NCBI GenBank assembly: GCA_030643455.1
Contig: DAOWLV010000076.1
Coordinates: 1-10,057, forward strand
Origin: Candidatus Krumholzibacteriia bacterium
GTDB lineage: Bacteria > Krumholzibacteriota > Krumholzibacteriia > LZORAL124-64-63
DNA length: 10,057 bases
Direction of reading: 5' to 3'
This document shows, piece by piece, positions 1 through 6,807 of this stretch. The translations under genes were made by a program, and so were the position numbers. Every line of letters starts with the position of its first letter. Within the stretch, counting starts at the first letter, position 1. The notes beneath the pieces are model-generated. The model had not been told where the DNA came from. It ran no database searches and saw nothing but the letters and a program-made list of their open reading frames with translations.

Positions 1-160
1 GTCCATGAGGATGAGAGTTGTGCGGGAATCTTATCGGTCCGCGGCCGCTGGGGCAAGGCTCCTCCCGGTATTGGCATATCACGGAACTTGTGGCGAAAAC
101 CCCAGAATGAACCTAGGATATCAAGAATGAAGATCCGAATCAGACCTATTTCCCGCCGAC

Positions 161-171
161 AGGAGGCCAGG
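161..171 (+). promoter_or_regulatory. Shine-Dalgarno site fixing the CBS gene start
   Basis: AGGAGG at 161-166 with 5 bases before ATG 172. This near-perfect site decides for the 172 start over the in-frame TTG at 88 and ATG at 127, neither of which has a comparable site. Confidence 0.75.
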
Positions 172-639
172 ATGAAGACCATCAAGGAATTGCTCGAATA
201 CAAAGGCCAGGAAACCGTCCACACCATCGAACCGGACGATACGGTGTTTGTCGCGGTGACCAGAATGGTTGAAATGAACATCGGGGCCCTTCTGGTCACT
301 GAAGATGCAGGAATCAAGGGCATCATTTCCGAGCGGGATTACCTGCGTTTCATCACCGTTAAGGGCCGCACTGCCCGCGACACGCCCGTCAAGGAAGTGA
401 TGACGCGCAAGGTCATCTACGTGACGCCGGACACCGAGTTGAACGAGGTGATGACGATCATGACCGCCGAGCGAATCCGCCATATGCCAGTCCTGCGTGA
501 GGGAGAGCTGCTGGGCATCGTCTCGATCGGTGATGTGGTCAAGCAGATCAGCCAGGATCAGGAAGTCCAGATCCGGACTCTCGAGGAGTACATCAACGAC
601 CCCTACCCCGGGCCTATCGTAAAAGATCCCGCCAACTGA
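172..639 (+). CDS. Two-CBS-domain protein (CBS pair, stand-alone)
   Basis: This 155-residue protein is almost nothing but a tandem pair of CBS domains, which in this family bind adenine nucleotides and act as energy or redox sensors. CBS1 covers about residues 15-64 and ends in the ligand-type motif GIISERD (50-56). CBS2 covers about 77-133 and ends in GIVSIGD (115-121). The N-terminal MKTIKELL and the linker KGRTARDTPVKEVMT are typical of short stand-alone CBS proteins. A short acidic and proline-rich tail (140-155) follows. I chose ATG 172 because AGGAGG lies 5 bases upstream and because family members start at this point. The frame is also open upstream to the window edge, including a TTG at 88, but that extension is basic, low in recognisable content and lacks a ribosome site. 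The target of regulation cannot be told from the sequence. An intrinsic terminator follows, so it is probably monocistronic or the last gene of its unit. Confidence 0.9.
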   Translation: MKTIKELLEYKGQETVHTIEPDDTVFVAVTRMVEMNIGALLVTEDAGIKGIISERDYLRFITVKGRTARDTPVKEVMTRKVIYVTPDTELNEVMTIMTAERIRHMPVLREGELLGIVSIGDVVKQISQDQEVQIRTLEEYINDPYPGPIVKDPAN

Positions 640-702
640 TCGGCGACAAGCACGTCACCCGGTTCGTCGCCATGCTGGTCGTCCAGAATTCCTCAAGATA
701 TC

Positions 703-743
703 CGGCCCCGGGATTTGTCCCCCGGGGCCGCTTGTTTTAGTTT
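703..743 (+). terminator. Rho-independent terminator after the CBS gene
   Basis: A perfect 10-bp GC-rich stem (CGGCCCCGGG at 703-712 pairing with CCCGGGGCCG at 721-730) closes an 8-base loop and is followed by a T-rich stretch (CTTGTTTTAGTTT). It lies 64 bases after the CBS stop codon and 45 bases before the homoaconitase start. It should separate the two genes transcriptionally, so the homoaconitase needs its own promoter or depends on read-through. I saw no convincing promoter in the 45 bases that follow it. Confidence 0.85.
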
Positions 744-787
744 AGCCCCTGAAGGTCTTTCACCACCTCGACCAGGGGGATCCCGCC

Positions 788-1897
788 ATGGCCCAGACCG
801 TCTTTGAAAAAATCGTTCAGGCTCACGCCGTCGGCCTCGACGCCGGCCAGGAAGTCCACGCCGCCGATTACGTCACTCTCGTGCCGGACCATGTCATGAC
901 CCACGACAACACCAGTGCCGTCATGGGCAAGTTCAAGGGTCTGGGTGTGCCGAAGATAAAGAACCCCCGGCAGCCGGTGTTCACCCTCGACCACAACATT
1001 CAGGACCTCGGCGAGGACAACCAGGCCAAGTACCGAGCCATCGCCGAGTTCGCGGCCGCCAACGGCGTCACCGCCTATCCGGCCGGGCGCGGCATCGGTC
1101 ATCAGATCATGATCGAGGAAGGTTACGTGAAACCAGGCGGGTTCTGCGTGGCCAGCGACAGCCACAGCAATACCTATGGCGGCATCGGGGCCCTCGGCAC
1201 GCCTGTGGTGCGCACCGATGCGGCGGCGCTGTGGGCCATCGGCACGGTGTGGTGGCAGGTCCCCCGCACGATCAAGGTGAACCTGACCGGCACGCTGAAG
1301 CCCGGGGTCACGGGCAAGGATGTCATCATCACCCTGTGTGGCCTGTACAACCAGGGCGAAGTGCTCAACGCGGTGATCGAATTCGGCGGCGACGGCGTTT
1401 CCAAACTGTCGATCGAAGAGCGCCTGACCATCGCCAACATGACCACCGAGTGGGGCGCGCTGGCGGGCTGGTTCCCCGTGGATGAAACGACGGTCGCTTT
1501 CATGGAGGGGCGCCGGATCTGGTTGGCCGCTCAAGGTATCACTGACCGCATCACTGTCGAGGACATCGAACAATGGCGCACCCGGCCGCCGAAATCGGAC
1601 GCCGACGCGGTCTTTGCCGCCGAAATTGATCTGGATCTCGCCCAGGTCACCCCCCACGTCAGCGGCCCCCACTCCCTGCAGGTGATGACCTCGCTGGCAG
1701 AGATGGACGCCAAGAAAATGGCCATCCAGAAGGCCTATCTCGTGTCCTGCACCAACGCCCGGCTGGGTGACATCGAGCAGGCAGCGGCCGTTGCCGAAGG
1801 CGGCACCGTCGCCGAGGGCGTGGAGTTCTACATCGCCGCTGCCAGCAAGCCCATCGAACCAGGCCACCGCCAGCGGCGCCTGGCAGAAGCTCATTGA
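788..1897 (+). CDS. Homoaconitase (LYS4-type), N-terminal part of a frame-broken gene
   Basis: This is the first two-thirds of the catalytic large domain of a homoaconitase, an aconitase-superfamily dehydratase that interconverts homocitrate, homoaconitate and homoisocitrate in the alpha-aminoadipate lysine pathway. Visible family signatures are THDN (38-41), LDH (66-68), the PAGRGIGHQIMIEEGY stretch (98-113), ASDSHSNTYGG (122-132), RLTIANMTTEWGA and YLVSCTN, whose Cys321 is the first 4Fe-4S ligand. From memory these match fungal Lys4 more closely than bacterial LeuC or citrate-type aconitase. AGGGGG lies 7 bases upstream of ATG 788. Homology ends at about residue 357 (SKPIE); the last ten or so residues before TGA 1895-1897 are out of frame and unrelated to the family. 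The remainder of the enzyme continues in another frame from about 1860. Alone this product lacks two of the three cluster ligands and the swivelling domain, so it should be inactive. Assignment as homoaconitase rather than a fused isopropylmalate isomerase is likely but not certain. Confidence 0.85.
   Translation: MAQTVFEKIVQAHAVGLDAGQEVHAADYVTLVPDHVMTHDNTSAVMGKFKGLGVPKIKNPRQPVFTLDHNIQDLGEDNQAKYRAIAEFAAANGVTAYPAGRGIGHQIMIEEGYVKPGGFCVASDSHSNTYGGIGALGTPVVRTDAAALWAIGTVWWQVPRTIKVNLTGTLKPGVTGKDVIITLCGLYNQGEVLNAVIEFGGDGVSKLSIEERLTIANMTTEWGALAGWFPVDETTVAFMEGRRIWLAAQGITDRITVEDIEQWRTRPPKSDADAVFAAEIDLDLAQVTPHVSGPHSLQVMTSLAEMDAKKMAIQKAYLVSCTNARLGDIEQAAAVAEGGTVAEGVEFYIAAASKPIEPGHRQRRLAEAH
1856..1871 (+). 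other. Frameshift site within the homoaconitase gene
   Basis: Family homology leaves the first frame after codon 1856-1858 (the E of SKPIE) and resumes in the next frame by codon 1860-1868 (ATASGAW). Reading through needs one base removed, or two bases added, between about 1856 and 1866. By recall of yeast Lys4, five residues separate IE from SGAW; a two-base loss here would restore five, a one-base gain would leave four. There is no homopolymer or slippery heptamer at the site, so programmed frameshifting looks unlikely. Confidence 0.8.
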
Positions 1898-2735
1898 CGC
1901 CGGCGCCAAACCGCTGCCCCCGGGCTGCGGACCCTGCATCGGATTGGGGGTTGGATTGCTGGAAGAAGGCGAGGTGGGTATCTCGGCCACCAACCGCAAC
2001 TTCCGCGGACGAATGGGCAGCCGCGACGCCGAGGCCTATCTGGCCAGCCCCGCCGTGGTCACGGCCAGCGCCCTGGCCGGGTACATCACCGGCCCCAAAG
2101 ACATGGACCTTTCCGGCGGCGTCCCGGAGCGTTCATTCAAGGAGTTCACGGCCCCCAAAACGGAGGCACAGGATGTGGAAATCCTCGACGGCTTCCCCTC
2201 CGGTTTGAGCGGCCGCGTGGTTTTCCTTCCCACGGACAACCTCAACACCGACGGCATCTACAGCAAGGACTGGACGTACCGCGAAGACGTCACCCGCGAA
2301 AAGATGGCCGAAGTGGTGATGGAAAACTACGACCCTGCCTTTGCCGGGCAGGTGCACGAAGGCGATGTCCTGGTCAGCGGCTACAACTTCGGCACCGGCA
2401 GCAGCCGCGAGCAGGCGGCCACCGCGCTGCAGGCCGCGGGCATCAAGCTGATCATCGCCGGAAGCTACTCGCAGACCTACCTGCGCAACGCCATCAACAA
2501 CGGCTTCATCTGCGTGGAGTGCCCCGAACTTTCCGATGCCATGAAGGCCCATTTCAAGGAACAGTCAGACAAGAAAACCATCATCGGCGAAGATCAGCTG
2601 GAGATGGATTTCGCACGCTCGGTGATCACCTGGCGCGATGAAAAGTACCGGTTCACCCCCTTGGGCAAACCGGTACAGGAAGTGGTCATCGCCGGCGGCG
2701 TGGAAAACCAGGTGCGAGCCAGCCTGAAGGAATAG
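1860..2735 (+). CDS. Homoaconitase (LYS4-type), C-terminal part of a frame-broken gene
   Basis: This frame continues the homoaconitase without loss of conserved sequence. It opens with ATASGAWQKLIDAG, then PPGCGPCIGLG (cluster-ligand Cys codons at 1926 and 1935), then ISATNRNFRGRMGS and YLASPAVVTASALAG. After a short linker (about 2130-2190) comes the LeuD-like swivel domain, with NTDGIY and the substrate-binding loop YNFGTGSSREQA (2382-2417) whose Ser and Arg belong to the active site. The open frame itself reaches back to an ATG at 1767, but residues encoded by 1767-1859 overlap the upstream fragment and resemble nothing in the family, so I start the annotated part where homology begins. 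The natural large/small subunit boundary lies near 2190, not at the break, so this is not a natural two-subunit enzyme. The stop codon is 5 bases from the stop of the convergent TPR gene. It is either one functional gene with a sequence error or a recent pseudogene. Confidence 0.82.
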   Translation, partial: QATASGAWQKLIDAGAKPLPPGCGPCIGLGVGLLEEGEVGISATNRNFRGRMGSRDAEAYLASPAVVTASALAGYITGPKDMDLSGGVPERSFKEFTAPKTEAQDVEILDGFPSGLSGRVVFLPTDNLNTDGIYSKDWTYREDVTREKMAEVVMENYDPAFAGQVHEGDVLVSGYNFGTGSSREQAATALQAAGIKLIIAGSYSQTYLRNAINNGFICVECPELSDAMKAHFKEQSDKKTIIGEDQLEMDFARSVITWRDEKYRFTPLGKPVQEVVIAGGVENQVRASLKE

Positions 2736-2740
2736 CCGCG

Positions 2741-4762
2741 CTACTGGTTTTCCATGAGAGCCAGCTGGATCTTGAGACCCTGGTTGCCCGGGTCCAGTTC
2801 CGACGCCCGCTCGAGAGCCACCTTGCCGTCGGCCATGTCCCCGCCGTCCAGGCAGATGAACCCGACCAGGGTCCACAATCCCGCGTGGTTCCAGGGATCG
2901 GTGGCCCCACCTTCGAGCGCCCGCACCAGGGTGAGGGCCAGCTCGTCTTCTCCTTCGGCCCGGTCGGCCTCCAGCACCAGCGCCAGATCATCCCCGGACA
3001 GCTGCATGATGTTTTCCCCGGTCAACTCCTGCCCCTTCAGATCGCCCATGGCGAGATCGCGGCCCTCGGGAACCTGGTCATTCCGGATGAGGAAACGGGC
3101 CAGGTTCTGGCGGTTCACGGGGCTGGGATCATCCGCGAACGCTTTCCGCAAGCCGGCGAGCTGGGCCTCGCGATCCTCGGCCTTCATCCACCGCCCGGAC
3201 GATGTGCCGCTCTGGCTGAAGAAGTTGGCAACATCGGTGGGATCCAGGTCTTCATCCGGCTTGGCCAGTCCCTGGAGAACCGCAGTGGATCCCGCGGTGT
3301 CCCCCATTTCATTCATGAGCTTCAAGGCGGCCTCCACCTCCAGCAGGGCGGAACCGATATCACCCATCAGGTAATAGACCTGTCCCTTGAGAACCTGGGC
3401 CTGGGCCGGATAGATCCCGGTGTCTATGCACAGATCCACCTCATCAAGAGCGCGGGAAGCCAGCTCCTGCTTCTCCAGATCATCCTCGGCAGCGGCAACT
3501 CTCTCGACCAGGGCGGCGGCAAACGCCAGCCGGCTGCCGCTGGTGTAGAAAAGGTCGAATCCCAGGAAAAAGGGCACCGCGCCGGGCCGTCCCGTGAGTT
3601 TTCCCAGCTCAATGGCGTAGGGTTTGTATACCAAATACACGATGTACGGGTTGTTGATGCGGGCCATGCTCCAGGCCCGGTGAGCCTGGGACCGGCGGCC
3701 GGTGATCTCGTAGATCCGCCCGGCGTCGTTCCAGAAGCGCTCAGCGTAGGGATACTGGTCATTGATGGCGAACTTTCCGAAGGCCGCCCCGGCCATGTCG
3801 ATGTTGCCTTCGTGGAGCCAGGTAAAGGCCAGGATCCAGCTCTGGAGGTAGTTGGAAGTCCTGTTCCGCCAGGCCTCGACATTGCTCAGTTCGGGAGAGA
3901 AACTCGTGGACTGGAGAGTCGGCGGAAAGCTCCGGACTTCAGCCGATCGCAGGGCTGTGGCTATCTCCACGGCCTTTTGCGTTTCCCCCGTCCCGGCGGC
4001 AATGAGTCCCTGTAGCAATCTGGGTTCCGTGCCCTTGGCGCCGAAATCCACCGCGGCCTTCAAGCTGGTCATGGCATGTTCGAAATTTCCCCGGTCGCGC
4101 TGCAGCCAGGCCCGGTCCAGGGCGACTTCCGCGCGAAGTTCCGTCAACTGGTCGGCGGGAATCTGGGCCAGGGCGAGCTGGGCGCCGTTCAGCGAGGTAG
4201 CCGCGCGGTTCTGATCACCGACAATACTGGAAAAATAGGCCAGGACATGCCAGGCGTAGGGATTTGAAGGATCCAGAAGCACGGCGGTCCTGAGCTTTGT
4301 GAGACAGTCCCCGACGACGGTCATGTCGTTGATCTGGTTTCCCCAGCCCGAGGCTTGCTGCGACCTGGTTCTTTGAACCTGGGTCTGGATGCGCTGGTGA
4401 AAATCGGCCACGAACTTCAGTTCCTTGGCCGCCTGCTTGCGGCGCTTTTTTTGTTCATCAGCGTCCTTTGTCAGGTATGTTTCCAGGCCGATGCCATCCA
4501 TCTTCCCCATGTATTCGTTGGTTTTGGCATATTCCTTGACCTGATTCAGCTTGAACTGGGATTGGTCAAGGAAGGGCGCGTCTTCGTAGATCCTGTAGAA
4601 CAACGTGTTGTATTGGCGCCACTTGCTGACCGTGCCGATCTCCGGCCATTCGGACGGTTGCTCCCAGGCCAATGCCCCGGTGGCCACCAGCGTCAGCAGA
4701 ATTGCCAGACCCATCCTGACCCTCCCGACCACGCGAAAATTCTGCAATGCCCCTGAACTCAT
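2741..4762 (-). CDS. Secreted TPR-repeat protein, downstream tandem paralogue
   Basis: I do not recognise a named family. The 673-residue product starts with a basic n-region and a hydrophobic core (17-32) ending in GALA, a good signal peptidase I site before W33, so it is probably exported and not a lipoprotein (no lipobox cysteine). Much of the rest is helical and repeat-like: a TPR-type unit at about 154-190 (AVLLDPSNPYAWHVLAYF), others near 210-265, and a canonical final one at about 626-672 (ALERASELDPGN). A lysine-rich helical stretch (100-130) lies near the N-terminus. The core motif FWNDAGRIYEITGR (343-356) is shared with the adjacent upstream gene, to which this protein aligns from end to end. 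Its ribosome site GAAGGG (4776-4771) sits inside the end of that gene, 8 bases before ATG 4762, so translation is probably coupled. The role is likely as a scaffold or binding protein in the periplasm or at the outer surface; no catalytic motif is visible. Confidence 0.85.
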   Translation of the reverse strand: MSSGALQNFRVVGRVRMGLAILLTLVATGALAWEQPSEWPEIGTVSKWRQYNTLFYRIYEDAPFLDQSQFKLNQVKEYAKTNEYMGKMDGIGLETYLTKDADEQKKRRKQAAKELKFVADFHQRIQTQVQRTRSQQASGWGNQINDMTVVGDCLTKLRTAVLLDPSNPYAWHVLAYFSSIVGDQNRAATSLNGAQLALAQIPADQLTELRAEVALDRAWLQRDRGNFEHAMTSLKAAVDFGAKGTEPRLLQGLIAAGTGETQKAVEIATALRSAEVRSFPPTLQSTSFSPELSNVEAWRNRTSNYLQSWILAFTWLHEGNIDMAGAAFGKFAINDQYPYAERFWNDAGRIYEITGRRSQAHRAWSMARINNPYIVYLVYKPYAIELGKLTGRPGAVPFFLGFDLFYTSGSRLAFAAALVERVAAAEDDLEKQELASRALDEVDLCIDTGIYPAQAQVLKGQVYYLMGDIGSALLEVEAALKLMNEMGDTAGSTAVLQGLAKPDEDLDPTDVANFFSQSGTSSGRWMKAEDREAQLAGLRKAFADDPSPVNRQNLARFLIRNDQVPEGRDLAMGDLKGQELTGENIMQLSGDDLALVLEADRAEGEDELALTLVRALEGGATDPWNHAGLWTLVGFICLDGGDMADGKVALERASELDPGNQGLKIQLALMENQ

Positions 4763-4776
4763 GGTTACATCCCTTC
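4763..4776 (-). promoter_or_regulatory. Ribosome binding site inside the upstream TPR gene (translational coupling)
   Basis: On the minus strand GAAGGG (4776-4771) is part of the last codons of the upstream TPR gene. It is followed by that gene's final Met codon and TAA, then 2 bases, then ATG 4762. The 8-base spacing is good, and a ribosome terminating at 4765 would be placed directly on this start. Confidence 0.7.
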
Positions 4777-6747
4777 TTTATTTTCCAGTCTCGCCAATTG
4801 CTGTTTCAAACCGTTATTGTCCGGATCCAGTTCCGATGCTTTCTCGAGGGCCAACCGCCCGCCCGCCAGATCGCCGTGATCAATACTGATGAAACCCACC
4901 AGGGCCCACACCTGGGTATCACCCGGCAGATTCCCGTTACCCCGGGCCAATTTGCCAATATAGTATTGAGCTGCTCCCAAGTCACCCAGCGCCCGGTCCG
5001 CCTCCAGACACAGACAGAGGTCCTCGTTGGTGATCCTTCCCTGAGAGGCTTCCTCGGGTGCGTTCACAGCCCCGTTCAGGATCAAGCCGCGTCCCCGCTC
5101 CGGATCACCGTTGCGGATCAGGAAAATGCCCAGGGCGCGGCGGTTGTCTTCGGTGGGGTTCTGCAACCAGGCCGTTTCCAGATCCTCCTGGCCCAGCATT
5201 GCCATTGAATGCCCGGAATTCGGATCCCGGAAGGCGCCGGCATCCATCACCGTGCTGCGAATGACCTGGACTTCGGTGTTCGAAGTGGCGCTGGGCAACC
5301 TGTAACCCCGCTCACGCAGCCACTTCTTGCCCTGGGCCAGCATGGGCCGGGACGTATCGAGATCCCCTAGAAAATAATGGACCAACGCTTCGGTAAGCAA
5401 GGCGTGACCCGGCAAAAAACCAGTCTTCCGGCAGATCTCCAGCTGCGTGATGGCGGTGATACCCAGGTTCATACGGCTTTCCTCACTGCCGGCGGCCTCC
5501 ATGGCGGTCGTGTACCGACAGGCAAAGGAAAGCCGGTCACCAACCAGGTAGAACTGGTTGAAGCCGGCATAGTCCAGGGTCACGCCGTCGATTCCCGTCA
5601 ACGCCCGGTTCTCCCAGCCATACCGCCGGTGCAGGAAAAAAGGCTGGTAGGGCACCCACTGGTGGGCCAGATACCAGGCGCTTGGCGCGATGTCCTGACG
5701 CCCGGTCCGCATGTAGATACCACCGGCGTCGTTCCAGAAGTGGTGAGCGAAAGGATACCTGTCATGAAAGGAGAACTGCTTGAATGAGAGCTGGGCCATC
5801 TCCAGATCTCCGACGCCGATCCAGACCAGGGCCATGATCCAGGATTTGGCGAAATCCGAGGCCCCCTTGATCCAGAATTCCGGGTTCCTTGTGGAATAGC
5901 TGTTGTGCCTGGGTATCTTGACGGTCCGAAGTTCTCCGGCCAGGCGCCGCGCTTCAGCCTCGTTGCCGGCCTGGGCGGCGATCAGCCCCCTCAACAGAAC
6001 CGTTTCCAGGTTTTTCCCCCCGAGATCCTCCGCAGCCTGCAGGTGGATCCGGGCGCGGTTGAAATTTCCCAGATCCCGATGCAGCCAAGTCTGGTCCAGG
6101 GCCAGCCTGCACCGGACCTCGGACAGGGCGTCATCCGGCAACATCGCCAGGGCATCTTTTGCCCCGGCGAAAGCACCCTGCGCACGTTTCAAGTCCCCCA
6201 CGCATGTCGAGAAGTATCCCAGAAGATGCCAGGTCAGGGGATTGGACGGGTCCAGCTGCACGGCGGTGTTGAGGCTCTCCATGCACAGGGGCAGCACGTC
6301 CATCGAATCCTGCCTGCCCCAGCTCGAGGATCCGCGGGCATGGAAGTCCTGGGCCCAGCCGCGCAACTGGTCCAGGAAGCGGGTGACGATCTTCAGGTTT
6401 TCGGTGGCCAGATCGATGCGGCGCGCCTGATCTTCCGGAGACATCTGCTGCCAGGACACCAGATCCGCCGCCGCCAGCGCGGCGTTGTAGCGGAAGGTCC
6501 GACGGTAGATCGACTGCTGATCGGCAATCTCCCTGCTTTCCGTATCCCAGACTCTTCTTACCGAGGACCGGTAGAAGACGGCGTCCAGATCCATCCATTC
6601 CTGAACGGTTCCGACCTTCAGCCATTGTTCGACATTTTTTTCCGGCAACTGCTCCAGCGATTGCATTGCAAAGGACGAGGTGCTTAGATGGACCCAGAGC
6701 CCAACCAACAGGATTCGTGAAATAAACAACGGAGTCAGCCCCCTCAT
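4765..6747 (-). CDS. Secreted TPR-repeat protein, upstream tandem paralogue
   Basis: This is the first gene of the minus-strand pair and is also of unrecognised family. I start it at ATG 6747 (660 residues), which gives a compact signal peptide (MRGLTPLF... with a hydrophobic core to about 25 and an SFA cleavage site before M28). A TTG at 6783 would add 12 residues but has no ribosome site; a weak AGGACG lies about 16 bases before 6747, so the start is uncertain. TPR-like units are seen at about 161-195 (AVQLDPSNPLTWHLLGYF), 220-265 and 612-656 (ALEKASELDPDNNGLKQQLARLEN). The core motif FWNDAGGIYMRTGR lies at 337-350. It matches its neighbour in length, order of blocks and termini, so the pair arose by tandem duplication and then diverged considerably. 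It ends with TAA only 2 bases from the next ATG. No enzyme motif, lipobox or extra membrane segment is seen. Confidence 0.85.
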   Translation of the reverse strand: MRGLTPLFISRILLVGLWVHLSTSSFAMQSLEQLPEKNVEQWLKVGTVQEWMDLDAVFYRSSVRRVWDTESREIADQQSIYRRTFRYNAALAAADLVSWQQMSPEDQARRIDLATENLKIVTRFLDQLRGWAQDFHARGSSSWGRQDSMDVLPLCMESLNTAVQLDPSNPLTWHLLGYFSTCVGDLKRAQGAFAGAKDALAMLPDDALSEVRCRLALDQTWLHRDLGNFNRARIHLQAAEDLGGKNLETVLLRGLIAAQAGNEAEARRLAGELRTVKIPRHNSYSTRNPEFWIKGASDFAKSWIMALVWIGVGDLEMAQLSFKQFSFHDRYPFAHHFWNDAGGIYMRTGRQDIAPSAWYLAHQWVPYQPFFLHRRYGWENRALTGIDGVTLDYAGFNQFYLVGDRLSFACRYTTAMEAAGSEESRMNLGITAITQLEICRKTGFLPGHALLTEALVHYFLGDLDTSRPMLAQGKKWLRERGYRLPSATSNTEVQVIRSTVMDAGAFRDPNSGHSMAMLGQEDLETAWLQNPTEDNRRALGIFLIRNGDPERGRGLILNGAVNAPEEASQGRITNEDLCLCLEADRALGDLGAAQYYIGKLARGNGNLPGDTQVWALVGFISIDHGDLAGGRLALEKASELDPDNNGLKQQLARLENKEGM

Positions 6748-6770
6748 TGCCGTGTCGTCGCAACGTCCTG

Positions 6771-6799
6771 AACATACGGCCAAAGCCCAACGGAGACAA
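6771..6799 (-). promoter_or_regulatory. Possible sigma70-type promoter for the TPR pair
   Basis: Reading the minus strand, TTGTCT (6799-6794), a 17-base spacer and TATGTT (6776-6771) resemble -35 and -10 boxes (4 of 6 matches each). Transcription would begin near 6764, leaving a leader of only about 17 bases before ATG 6747. It overlaps the ribosome site of the divergent gene at 6805. The match is modest and could be chance. Confidence 0.35.
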
Positions 6800-6807
6800 T
6801 CCTATTG
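6792..6807 (+). promoter_or_regulatory. Ribosome binding site with TTG start codon
   Basis: GGAG at 6792-6795 stands 9 bases before TTG 6805-6807. This is the evidence for a TTG start of the methyltransferase-like membrane protein, whose first hydrophobic helix begins right after it. Confidence 0.6.

Noticed and set aside
88..119. Promoter of the CBS gene (TTGTGG at 88-93 with TAGGAT at 114-119)
   Set aside because: The spacer would be 20 bases and both boxes are poor matches, so I did not annotate it.
1850..1875. Programmed ribosomal frameshift joining the two homoaconitase frames
   Set aside because: No slippery heptamer, internal ribosome-site-like stimulator or obvious downstream hairpin was seen, and I know of no family precedent.
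737..1999. Open frame of 420 codons on the minus strand opposite the homoaconitase
   Set aside because: It is a shadow of codon bias in the real gene. It spans the terminator side and the frame break without any domain similarity.
1767..2735. A separate small-subunit homoaconitase gene starting at ATG 1767
   Set aside because: Residues from 1767 to 1859 are unrelated to the family and overlap the upstream fragment. The fragment also contains part of the large domain, so it is a broken half of one gene and not a natural small subunit.
2885..4015. Open frame of 376 codons on the plus strand opposite the downstream TPR gene
   Set aside because: The minus-strand gene has a signal peptide, ribosome site and a paralogue next door; the plus-strand frame has none of these and resembles no family.
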